Assembly: GCA_020161695.1 (NCBI GenBank)
Contig: JAIUOO010000005.1
Span: 124,001-188,000, forward strand
DNA from: Pseudomonadota bacterium
GTDB lineage: Bacteria > Pseudomonadota > Alphaproteobacteria > Rhizobiales > Phreatobacteraceae
DNA length: 64,000 bases
Direction of reading: 5' to 3'
The notes under the pieces were generated by a model. The model was not told the origin of the DNA. It was given only the letters and a program-made list of their open reading frames with translations, and made no database searches. This document shows positions 17,677 to 24,959 of this stretch, piece after piece. The translations under genes and the position numbers were made by a program. How positions within the stretch are numbered: the first letter of the stretch is position 1; every line of letters starts with the position of its first letter.

Positions 17677-18186
17677 ATGAAGACAGTCACCACAGAGATC
17701 CGCCTCGCGCGCCTGTCCGATGCACCGGTCGTCGCCGAAGTGCACGACGAAGCCTGGCGGGCGGCCTATCGCGGCCTCATTCCCGGCGCGGAGCTGGAGA
17801 AGCTGATCTCGCGCCGCGGGCCCGGCTGGTGGGAAGCGGCGATCCGCAAGGGCAACCGCATCGCGCTGCTCGGCTTCGGCGACGAAGTGGCCGGCTACGC
17901 CAATTACGGCCGCAACCGCGCCAAGGCGCTGTCCTACGAGGGCGAAATCTACGAACTTTACCTGCGGCCGAAGTTCATCGGCCTCGGCCTCGGCCAGAAG
18001 CTGTTCGAATCCGCCCGCAAGGATCTTGCCGGACACGGCCTCGACAGCCTCGTGATCTGGGCCCTGAGCGACAACGAGAGCGCCGTCCGCTTCTACCGCG
18101 GTCTCGGTGGCCGGCCGGTCGCGCGATCCTCGGAAACCTTCGGCACACGCGCGCTCGACAAGACCGCCTTCGGCTGGGCCTCCTGA
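17677..18186 (+). CDS. GNAT family N-acetyltransferase
   Basis: 169 residues with a GNAT fold: N-terminal beta strand and helix IRLARLSDAPVVAEVHDEAW, the acetyl-CoA site YLRPKFIGLGLGQKLFESA (R/Q-x-x-G-x-G/A), and the C-terminal NESAVRFYRGLGGRPV. The TYRGLIP-like element (AAYRGLIPG) is frequent in small-molecule acetyltransferases of this group. The start at 17677 lies behind a long AT-rich leader (from about 17586) with TTAAC elements. Substrate unknown. No operon partner. Confidence 0.9.
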   Translation: MKTVTTEIRLARLSDAPVVAEVHDEAWRAAYRGLIPGAELEKLISRRGPGWWEAAIRKGNRIALLGFGDEVAGYANYGRNRAKALSYEGEIYELYLRPKFIGLGLGQKLFESARKDLAGHGLDSLVIWALSDNESAVRFYRGLGGRPVARSSETFGTRALDKTAFGWAS

Positions 18187-18339
18187 CCGCACGCGCCGCA
18201 CGACGGCATTGCATCTTATCCTGAAGCCGCACTTGCCCCGGCATGGGCGATCCGGCTAACGAGGCGCGGCATTCACCCGCTTCCGCGCCGGCGCCGGCCT
18301 TGCCGCGCCCGCGCTCCGTCTTTCCGGAGTTTCCCTCCC

Positions 18340-18876
18340 ATGCGTATCGACGCCATTTCGATCGGCAAGAACCCTCCCGAGGAAGTCAACGTCGTCGTCG
18401 AGGTTCCGGTCGGCGGCGAGCCGATCAAGTACGAGATGGACAAGGAGGCCGGCACGCTGGTGGTCGACCGCTTCCTCTACACCTCGATGCGCTATCCCGG
18501 GAATTACGGCTTCATCCCGCACACCCTGTCCGAGGACGGCGACCCCTGCGACGTGCTGATCGCCAACCAGCGCGGCATCGTGCCGGGCGCCATCGTCGCC
18601 TGCCGGCCGGTCGGCGTGCTCAAGATGGAGGACGAGGCGGGCGGTGACGAGAAGATCGTCGCGGTGCCCGTGCCGAAGCTCACCCGCCGCTACGAGAACG
18701 TCCACGACATCAAGGACCTGCCGGAGATCACTCTCAAGCAGATCGAGCACTTCTTCGAGCACTACAAGGATCTCGAGAACAACAAGTGGGTGAAGGTCAT
18801 CGGCTGGGGCGATGCCGCCGAGGCCAGGCGCCTGATCCTCGAGGCGATCGAGCGGGCGAAGAAGGCCAAGGGCTGA
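18340..18876 (+). CDS. ppa: Inorganic pyrophosphatase (family I)
   Basis: 178 residues, typical for the hexameric bacterial enzyme that hydrolyses diphosphate to two phosphates and pulls biosynthetic reactions forward. The active-site signature is [10 protein letters not shown], with further metal ligands around [11 protein letters not shown] and [11 protein letters not shown]. The ATG at 18340 lies just downstream of TCCGGAGTTTCCC. It stands alone, converging on the CheY-like/hpt pair. Confidence 0.97.
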   Translation: MRIDAISIGKNPPEEVNVVVEVPVGGEPIKYEMDKEAGTLVVDRFLYTSMRYPGNYGFIPHTLSEDGDPCDVLIANQRGIVPGAIVACRPVGVLKMEDEAGGDEKIVAVPVPKLTRRYENVHDIKDLPEITLKQIEHFFEHYKDLENNKWVKVIGWGDAAEARRLILEAIERAKKAKG

Positions 18877-18921
18877 GGCCGATTTTGCAAAGGTGGGGCT
18901 GTCGCCCGGCCGAAGCCGGTT

Positions 18922-19302
18922 TCAGCCCCGCTTCGGGCCCGCCGCCAGCGCTTCGGCGACCTTCGCGCGGATATCGGCCAGCGAGAACGGCTTGGTGACC
19001 ACATCGTGGACCAGCGCCTCGAGACCGTGCGCGCGCTCGCGTTGATCGGCATAGCCGGTCATCAGGAGGATCACGAGATCGGGGAATTGCGGCGCGGCCG
19101 CCAGTGCCAGGGCAATGCCGTCCATCAGCGGCATGCGGATGTCCGTGAGCAGGAGCGCAAAGCTGCCCGCCTCGCGCTCGAGGATGTCGAGCGCCTCGGC
19201 GCCGTCGCGCGCCTCGGTGACCTCGTGCCCGTCGATCTCCAGCGCCCGGCGCACGAAAGCGCGCACCGGCTCGTCGTCCTCGGCGATCAGGATGCGGGCC
19301 AC
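18922..19302 (-). CDS. Single-domain (CheY-like) response regulator
   Basis: 126 residues forming only a receiver domain: acidic pocket AEDDEP, phospho-acceptor Asp54 in LLTDIRMPLMDG, Thr in LLMTGYADQ and Lys in VTKPFSLADIRAK. There is no output domain, so it acts through protein contacts, as in CpdR/DivK-type phosphorelays. The likely start is GTG at 19302, two bases after the hpt stop, with GAGAGC upstream. It is translationally linked to hpt. The partner kinase is unknown. Confidence 0.88.
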   Translation of the reverse strand: MARILIAEDDEPVRAFVRRALEIDGHEVTEARDGAEALDILEREAGSFALLLTDIRMPLMDGIALALAAAPQFPDLVILLMTGYADQRERAHGLEALVHDVVTKPFSLADIRAKVAEALAAGPKRG

Positions 19303-19304
19303 GA

Positions 19305-19835
19305 TCAGCTCTCGATGACGCCGACGAACGGCAATTGCCGCCAGGAATGGGCGACATCCATGCCGTAGCCGACGACGAACAGGTCGGGGCACTCGAAGCC
19401 GACATGGTCGGGGATCAGGTGCACGGCGCGCTTGCCGGGTTTCTCCAGAAGCACGCAGGTGCGCACGCTCTTGGCGCCGCGCGCCATCAGCAGGTCCTTG
19501 GCGTAGGTCAGCGTGCGGCCGCTTTCGAGGATATCGTCGACCAGAAGCACGTCGCGGCCGGTCACCGGGCTCTCGATGTCGTGGACCACACGCACCGTGC
19601 CGCTCGACACCGTGCCCTCAAGATAGCTCGACAGCGACATGAACTCGACCTCCGGCGCCATGCCGGCAGCGTCCATGGCGCGGATCAGGTCGGCGGCGAA
19701 GACGAAACTGCCCTTGAGCACCGCGATGACGAGCAGGCGGTCAGGTTTAGTCGCGGCGATCTCGTCGACAAGCGTCTTGTTGCGCTCCGCAATGGTCTCG
19801 GCGGAGAACAGGACGCGGATATTGGAACGGTTCAT
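19305..19835 (-). CDS. hpt: Hypoxanthine phosphoribosyltransferase
   Basis: 176 residues. The PRPP-binding loop is VLLVDDILESGRTLTYA, and the flexible-loop strand is FMSLSSYLEGTVSSGTV. The protein converts hypoxanthine (and guanine) with PRPP to IMP/GMP in purine salvage. The C-terminal FVVGYGMDVAHSWRQLPFVG matches the usual family ending. It is followed directly by the CheY-like gene, an arrangement that places a signalling protein under the same transcript. Confidence 0.95.
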   Translation of the reverse strand: MNRSNIRVLFSAETIAERNKTLVDEIAATKPDRLLVIAVLKGSFVFAADLIRAMDAAGMAPEVEFMSLSSYLEGTVSSGTVRVVHDIESPVTGRDVLLVDDILESGRTLTYAKDLLMARGAKSVRTCVLLEKPGKRAVHLIPDHVGFECPDLFVVGYGMDVAHSWRQLPFVGVIES

Positions 19836-19919
19836 CAGTCACTCCGGCCGGTGCCGATCATGCGCCACGGCTTTCGCCCAGATGGCTTTCGTCCGTTGTA
19901 ATGCGGCAGCGGGGCCACG

Positions 19920-20825
19920 TCACCGGCCGGCGGCGTCGGCGGGCGCGAAGAAGCGGACCTCGATGCTGGAGCCGTCCGGCGGCGGCGATGCAAGGCGCGA
20001 GCGGAACGGCGCGGCCTCCCCCGCTTCCAGCCGGGCTTTCGGCGCCGTGGCGGTCCATGTGTAGATTTCCTTGCCCCCGGCATCGCGCACCGCGAGCCTG
20101 AGTCGCGGCAGGTCGATGGCACGGCCGGTGATGTTGACGAGATTGCCCTCGACCACCAGCACGACGACGCCGTCGACGATCTCGTTGGCGCCCTTGACGT
20201 TACGGAACTCGACGCCGCGCAGATTCACCGGCAGGCCGAGACGCTCGTAGATTCCGGCGGTGTCGGGCATGGTCCGCACCACCTGTTCGCGGCCAAGCAT
20301 GAAGGTCGCGAGGATCGCCGTGGACACCAGCACGATGCCCACCGGCAGCGACATGCGGAACGACCAGCGCGGCGAGCGCTGGACCAGCGGGCGGGCGCGG
20401 CGCCGCACGGCTGCCGATTCGATGTTCCGGCGCGGCGGGGTGGCCGGCTCCTCGTGGCTCTCCACCGCATCGACGCGCGCCGGCAGCGGCGCGACATCCG
20501 CATCCGGCTGGAGCGAGGGCGATTCGGCAGCGGGAATGTCGGGGTCGGCAGCGTCGGGCTCACCGGACGCGGCCTTCTTCTCGCGCTCCTCCTCGGCGAA
20601 GGCAGCGCCCCAGTCGGCGTCGGTGGTATCGTCCGACGGCGGCGACCTGACGGGCTGGCCGACAGCGGCGGCGGCTTCGGCCACGGCCGGCTCCTCGACC
20701 GCCTGGTCGGCGGTGGCGAGCCAGACGGTCCGGCACTGGGCACAGCGGACCTGACGCCCGGACTCGCCCAGGACCTCCTTGGTCACCCTGAAAGCCGTCG
20801 CGCAGGACGGGCAGACGATCAGCAT
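19920..20825 (-). CDS. MJ0042-type zinc-ribbon membrane protein (DUF3426-like)
   Basis: 301 residues. An N-terminal zinc ribbon has two CxxC pairs (IVCPSCATAF and VRCAQCRTVW), a signature of the MJ0042 family. A long acidic/Pro-rich linker leads to one transmembrane helix (SLPVGIVLVSTAILATFMLG) and a C-terminal beta-rich domain (LPVNLRGVEFRNVKG, then EGNLVNITGRAIDLPRLRL) of the DUF3426 kind, probably periplasmic. The ATG at 20825 has AAGGCG six bases upstream. It diverges from ftsE across a CtrA-type box. Function unknown. Confidence 0.85.
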   Translation of the reverse strand: MLIVCPSCATAFRVTKEVLGESGRQVRCAQCRTVWLATADQAVEEPAVAEAAAAVGQPVRSPPSDDTTDADWGAAFAEEEREKKAASGEPDAADPDIPAAESPSLQPDADVAPLPARVDAVESHEEPATPPRRNIESAAVRRRARPLVQRSPRWSFRMSLPVGIVLVSTAILATFMLGREQVVRTMPDTAGIYERLGLPVNLRGVEFRNVKGANEIVDGVVVLVVEGNLVNITGRAIDLPRLRLAVRDAGGKEIYTWTATAPKARLEAGEAAPFRSRLASPPPDGSSIEVRFFAPADAAGR

Positions 20826-20875
20826 GATGCACGCCTTGGGGCCGGTTGCCCCCGCTTCACACTCGCGCAGCATGG

Positions 20876-20890
20876 TTAATTGGCGGTTAA
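20876..20890 (-). promoter_or_regulatory. CtrA box candidate between the zinc-ribbon gene and ftsE
   Basis: The minus strand reads TTAACCGCCAATTAACC, a complete match to the CtrA consensus TTAA-N7-TTAAC. It sits 51 bp upstream of the minus-strand start at 20825 and 68 bp upstream of ftsE. A GANTC methylation site (GATTC, 20919-20923) lies between the box and ftsE. The combination of CtrA and CcrM signals is the usual mark of cell-cycle-controlled genes in alphaproteobacteria. Confidence 0.65.
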
Positions 20891-20957
20891 GCGGCGGGGC
20901 TGGCATGATCGCCGCGGCGATTCGCGCCTTCCGGCCGCAGCCAGAGAGGCACCCGAT

Positions 20958-21644
20958 TTGGTCCGTTTCGAGAATGTCGGTTTGCGTTACGGGCTCGGCC
21001 CCGAGGTGCTGAGGGACCTGACCTTCGGCATCGACCCGCATTCGTTCCAGTTCCTGACCGGGCCGTCCGGCGCCGGCAAGACCAGCCTCCTGAAGCTCCT
21101 GTTCCTGTCGCTCCGGCCGACGCGCGGCCTCGTCACGGTGTTCGATCACGACACCGCGCGGCTGTCCAAGGACGAGCTGTCCGTGCTGCGCCGGCGCATC
21201 GGCATCGTGTTCCAGGATTTCCGCCTTCTCGACCACCTGACCACCTACGAGAACGTCGCCCTGCCGCTGCGCGTGATGGGCAAGGACGAGGCGAGCTACC
21301 GCTCCGAAGTGGTCGACCTGCTCGACTGGGTGGGATTGGGCGACCGCATCGACGCCTATCCGCCGATCCTCTCCGGCGGCGAGAAGCAGCGCGCCGCCAT
21401 CGCCCGCGCGGTGATCGTGCGCCCCGAAATGCTGCTCGCCGACGAACCCACCGGCAACGTCGACCCGCCGCTCGCCAAGCGCCTGCTGCGCCTCTTCGTC
21501 GAGCTCAACCGCACCGGCACCGCCGTGCTGATCGCCACCCACGACCTGTCGCTGCTCGACCAGGTGGAGGCGCGCCACCTGATCATCCGCGACGGCTCCG
21601 TCGCCATCCTCGATCCGCGCCACGGGGAGGACGGCGGATGGTGA
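20958..21644 (+). CDS. ftsE: Cell division ATP-binding protein FtsE
   Basis: 228 residues from a TTG start at 20958 preceded by AGAGAGGC; the conserved N terminus VRFENVGLRYG begins right there, so upstream extension is not needed. Walker A is GPSGAGKTS, the signature motif LSGGEKQRAAIARA, and Walker B MLLADEPTGN. FtsE is the ATPase of the FtsEX complex, which couples ATP hydrolysis to activation of periplasmic cell-wall hydrolases at the septum. It overlaps ftsX by 7 bp. A CtrA box and a GANTC site lie upstream. Confidence 0.95.
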   Translation: MVRFENVGLRYGLGPEVLRDLTFGIDPHSFQFLTGPSGAGKTSLLKLLFLSLRPTRGLVTVFDHDTARLSKDELSVLRRRIGIVFQDFRLLDHLTTYENVALPLRVMGKDEASYRSEVVDLLDWVGLGDRIDAYPPILSGGEKQRAAIARAVIVRPEMLLADEPTGNVDPPLAKRLLRLFVELNRTGTAVLIATHDLSLLDQVEARHLIIRDGSVAILDPRHGEDGGW

Positions 21645-22630
21645 TGTGGACCCGCCGCAGCGCCTCGCTCAGTCACTGGCTGGCGACCCGCGACCGCCCG
21701 GCCCCGGCCGATGGCGGAGCCGGCGCGCGCTCCGGCCGCGCCGCCTCGCTGGTGCCGGCGGCCTCGATCTCCGGCCGGGCGCTGGCGGTGATCATCGCCA
21801 TCATGACCTTCCTCGGCTCGCTGACCGTCGGCGCGGTGGATCTGGTGCGCACCGCCGCCGAGGACTGGACGGCGTCCATCGTCCGCGAGGCGACGATCCA
21901 GGTGCGTCCAGTCTCCGGCCGCGACCTCGCCGCCGACGTGCGCCGCGCCACCGAGATCGCGGTCCGCTTCCCCGGTGTCGCCGATGTCTCGCCCTACACG
22001 GCGGAAGAGACGCGGCGCATGCTGGAGCCCTGGCTGGGCACCAGCCTTGGCGCGGAGGACCTGCCGATCCCGCGATTGATCGTCGTGAAGCTCACCGACG
22101 ACCGGCGCACCGACATGACCGCCTTCCGCAACGCCCTTGCCGCCGAGGTGCCGAGCGCCAGCCTCGACGACCACCGGCAATGGTTCGATCGGCTGCGTGC
22201 CATGGCGCGCGCGGTGATCGTCGTCGGCCTGACCATCGTCTCGCTGATGGTCGCGACCATGGCGCTGTCGGTGGTCTTCGCGACGCGCGCGGCGGTCGAG
22301 ACCAACCGCCCCGTGGTGGAGGTGCTGCATTTCGTCGGCGCGCGCGACGGCTTCATCGCGACGGAGTTCCAGCGCCACTTCCTCTGGCTGGCGCTGAAGG
22401 GCAGCGCCATCGGCGGTCTCATGGCGCTCGCCGCCATCCTCGTCTCCGGCTTCGTCGCGGCGCGCTGGCGCGCAACGGCCGGCGGCGACCAGATCGAGGC
22501 GCTGTTCGGCTCGTTCTCGCTGGGATCGACGGGCTATGCCGGCATCGTCGCGCTGGTCCTGCTGGTGACGGCGGTGGCCGCCGCCACCTCGCGCTGGACC
22601 GTCATGCGGACGCTCGGCGCCATCGACTAG
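21638..22630 (+). CDS. ftsX: Cell division protein FtsX (permease-like)
   Basis: 330 residues with four predicted transmembrane segments: ALAVIIAIMTFLGSLTVGAV (about 47-66), VIVVGLTIVSLMVATMALSV, the segment around GSAIGGLMALAAILVSGFVA, and AGIVALVLLVTAVAAATSRW near the C terminus. The large periplasmic loop lies between the first two. It partners FtsE and transmits ATPase activity to envelope hydrolase regulators. The ATG at 21638 lies inside the end of ftsE, indicating coupled translation. Confidence 0.93.
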   Translation: MVMWTRRSASLSHWLATRDRPAPADGGAGARSGRAASLVPAASISGRALAVIIAIMTFLGSLTVGAVDLVRTAAEDWTASIVREATIQVRPVSGRDLAADVRRATEIAVRFPGVADVSPYTAEETRRMLEPWLGTSLGAEDLPIPRLIVVKLTDDRRTDMTAFRNALAAEVPSASLDDHRQWFDRLRAMARAVIVVGLTIVSLMVATMALSVVFATRAAVETNRPVVEVLHFVGARDGFIATEFQRHFLWLALKGSAIGGLMALAAILVSGFVAARWRATAGGDQIEALFGSFSLGSTGYAGIVALVLLVTAVAAATSRWTVMRTLGAID

Positions 22631-22714
22631 GCTGCCTGCCGCGCGGCGCCGCTGCGTTGCCCTGCCAGGACCGCCATGGTCTTATCCGCCGCCTCACATC
22701 AGGAGCATGCCGAG

Positions 22715-23845
22715 ATGAAGACCCGCGCCGCCGTCGCCTGGGAGGCTAACAAGCCGCTGACCATCGAGACCATCGATATCGAGGGGCCGAAGGCGGGCGA
22801 GGTGCTGGTCGAGATCATGGCGACCGGCGTCTGCCACACGGACGCCTACACGCTGTCGGGCCTCGATTCCGAGGGCAAGTTCCCCGCGATCCTTGGCCAC
22901 GAGGGCGCGGGCATCGTCCGAGAGATCGGCGCCGGCGTTACCTCGGTGAAGGTCGGCGACCACGTCATCCCGCTCTACACGCCGGAATGCCGCGCCTGCA
23001 AAACCTGCCTGTCGCAGCGCTCCAACCTCTGCACCGCCATTCGCACGACGCAGGGCCAGGGGTTGATGCCCGACAACACCTCGCGCTTCTCCTGCGAGCC
23101 GGTCGGCTCGGCCAGGCGCAACGAAGTGTTCCACTATATGGGCTGCTCGACCTTCTCGAACTTCACGGTGCTGCCGGAGATCGCGGTGGCGAAGGTTCGC
23201 GAGGACGCCCCGTTCGACAAGATCTGCTACATCGGCTGCGGCGTCACCACCGGCGTCGGCGCCGTGATCTACACGGCCAAGGTCTGGCCGGGCGCGAATG
23301 TCGTGGTCTTCGGCCTCGGCGGCATCGGGCTCAACGTCATCCAGGCGGCCCGCATGGTGGGCGCTGACAGGATCATCGGCGTCGACCTCAATCCGGCCAA
23401 GGCCGAGATGGCGAAGAAGTTCGGCATGACCCATTTCGTCAATCCCGACGAGGTCGGCCGCGACAAGGTGGTCCAGGCCATCGTCGATCTGACGGGCGGC
23501 GGCGCGGACTTCTCGTTCGAGTGCATCGGCAACATCCACACCATGCGCCAGGCGCTGGAATGCTGCCATCGCGGCTGGGGCGAGAGCATCATCATCGGCG
23601 TGGCGCCTTCCGGCACCGAGATTTCCACCCGGCCGTTCCAGCTGGTCACCGGCCGCGTCTGGAAGGGGTCAGCCTTCGGTGGCGCGAGGGGCCGCACCGA
23701 CGTGCCCAAGATCGTCGACTGGTACATGGAGGGGAAGATCGACATCGACAGCCTGATCACCCACACCATGCCGCTCGACCAGATCAACACCGCCTTCGAC
23801 CTGATGCACGAGGGCAAGTCGATCCGCTCCGTCGTGGTCTATTGA
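22715..23845 (+). CDS. frmA: S-(hydroxymethyl)glutathione dehydrogenase / class III alcohol dehydrogenase
   Basis: 376 residues, zinc-dependent medium-chain dehydrogenase. The catalytic zinc cysteine is in ATGVCHTDAYTLSG and the histidine in GHEGAGIV. The structural zinc loop has four cysteines (CRACKTCLSQRSNLC), and the NAD fold has FGLGGIGLNVIQAA. The enzyme oxidises the formaldehyde-glutathione adduct to S-formylglutathione and also reduces S-nitrosoglutathione. ATG at 22715 has AGGAG nine bases upstream, so the frame beginning at 22676 is too long. No S-formylglutathione hydrolase gene is adjacent. A 10-bp inverted repeat follows the stop. Confidence 0.95.
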   Translation: MKTRAAVAWEANKPLTIETIDIEGPKAGEVLVEIMATGVCHTDAYTLSGLDSEGKFPAILGHEGAGIVREIGAGVTSVKVGDHVIPLYTPECRACKTCLSQRSNLCTAIRTTQGQGLMPDNTSRFSCEPVGSARRNEVFHYMGCSTFSNFTVLPEIAVAKVREDAPFDKICYIGCGVTTGVGAVIYTAKVWPGANVVVFGLGGIGLNVIQAARMVGADRIIGVDLNPAKAEMAKKFGMTHFVNPDEVGRDKVVQAIVDLTGGGADFSFECIGNIHTMRQALECCHRGWGESIIIGVAPSGTEISTRPFQLVTGRVWKGSAFGGARGRTDVPKIVDWYMEGKIDIDSLITHTMPLDQINTAFDLMHEGKSIRSVVVY

Positions 23846-23850
23846 GCGCA

Positions 23851-23893
23851 TTGTTGCAGGTGACGGCCTTGCGCTGACGAAACCCTGCAACAA
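23851..23893 (+). repeat. 10-bp inverted repeat downstream of the formaldehyde dehydrogenase gene
   Basis: TTGTTGCAGG (23851-23860) and CCTGCAACAA (23884-23893) are perfect complements separated by 23 bp, beginning 6 bp after the stop codon. There is no T-run, so it is not a classical intrinsic terminator. It could be a transcript-stabilising hairpin, or an operator for the oxygenase gene at 23975. Confidence 0.55.
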
Positions 23894-23931
23894 ACTGCCT
23901 TCAGCTTCCGTTCATTCCGATGATGATGCCC

Positions 23932-23943
23932 TACCCGCGGGTA
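23932..23943. promoter_or_regulatory. 12-bp palindrome upstream of the Fe/2OG oxygenase gene
   Basis: TACCCGCGGGTA is a perfect 12-bp palindrome 31 bp upstream of the ATG at 23975. The position is compatible with an operator overlapping a promoter. No cognate regulator is adjacent. Confidence 0.4.
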
Positions 23944-23974
23944 TGGCGTCGTCTGACCTGAACGGGAGCATGTC

Positions 23975-24697
23975 ATGCACGACCGCGACTACGTGAAGCT
24001 GCAGCCGGCCCAGATGGGCTTCCGCTATGTCGGCAGCGTGCCGGCCGACGCGCGTCCCCTGCTGACGCGGGCCTATGAGAGCCTCAAGCGCGACATGGGC
24101 CCGAAATGGGATGCCCAGATCGCCGCCGGCGAGATCTGCTGGATGAACGTCTGGCAGGAGGACGAGGAGGGCGACGTCATGGAGCTCTCCGACAAGGCCC
24201 TGGCCAGGGAACTGCACGCCTGGTGCGCCAGGGCTGCCGGCGAGTTCGCCGAAAAGGGCGCGATCATGGATGGCTACGGCTTCGTCGTGAATCCGGTCGG
24301 CTCCAAGCCTCAGGCCTGGCACGTCGACTACACGACCGATGCCGCCGCCATCTGGATTCCGCTGACGCAGTTCACCGACCGCAACGCGACGCAGTTCATC
24401 ACCCTGCCGGAAACGACGCCGGAGGATGTGCTGGAGAAGGTTGCGTCCAATGTCGACGAGGTGGATTTCGCCGCCCTCGCCCGCGGCGTCGACCATTTCC
24501 AGGTCCACCAGATCGTCGCCCGACCGATGTCGGTGCTCTATATGGGGCGCGGCACGATCCATCGCGGCATTTCCAATACCGGCGACGACAACCGCATTTC
24601 CTTCTACGTCTCGCTGCACTTCATCCGCGACTATTCCGTCTATCCCTATGCCGCCGACGAACGGTCCGAGAAGGCGGTCGTCAATTTCAACGACTGA
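23975..24697 (+). CDS. Phytanoyl-CoA dioxygenase-like Fe(II)/2-oxoglutarate oxygenase
   Basis: 240 residues. A facial-triad pattern is visible: HVD in QAWHVDYTTDAAAIWIP, the distal His in GRGTIHRGISN, and a 2-oxoglutarate Arg in NRISFYVSLHF. This spacing and the surrounding beta strands match the PhyH branch of non-heme iron oxygenases. Cytoplasmic, no leader. The substrate is unknown. It is monocistronic and is preceded by a palindrome and an inverted repeat that could regulate it. Confidence 0.65.
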   Translation: MHDRDYVKLQPAQMGFRYVGSVPADARPLLTRAYESLKRDMGPKWDAQIAAGEICWMNVWQEDEEGDVMELSDKALARELHAWCARAAGEFAEKGAIMDGYGFVVNPVGSKPQAWHVDYTTDAAAIWIPLTQFTDRNATQFITLPETTPEDVLEKVASNVDEVDFAALARGVDHFQVHQIVARPMSVLYMGRGTIHRGISNTGDDNRISFYVSLHFIRDYSVYPYAADERSEKAVVNFND

Positions 24698-24838
24698 ACG
24701 CACAACAGCCGGCACCTGACGGGACCGGCAGCATCGTGCTCTTCGTATCATGTCAGGGCTGCTGGTTCGGCAGGCCCTGCGGCGTGGTGCCCGGAGCAGA
24801 TCCGGCCGCAGTGAAGAAGACTGGCGACAACAGCGACC

Positions 24839-24915
24839 TGGCGGTCCCGAAGGGATTCGAACCCCTGACCTTCGGTTTAGGAAACCGCTGCTCTATCCTG
24901 CTGAGCTACGGGACC
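24839..24915 (-). tRNA. tRNA-Arg (anticodon CCU)
   Basis: A complete cloverleaf is read on the minus strand: acceptor GGTCCCG / CGGGACC, D-arm GCTC...GAGC, anticodon loop TTCCTAA giving anticodon CCU, T-arm with GGTTCGAATCC, discriminator G and encoded CCA. The anticodon stem has a G-A mismatch at its outer pair (27-43). It reads the rare AGG codon, which fits the GC-rich, CGN-dominated coding of the window. Confidence 0.96.
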
Positions 24916-24959
24916 GGCGCGCCCTCTATCTCACGGCGGCAGGGCCGGCCGCAAGCGCG

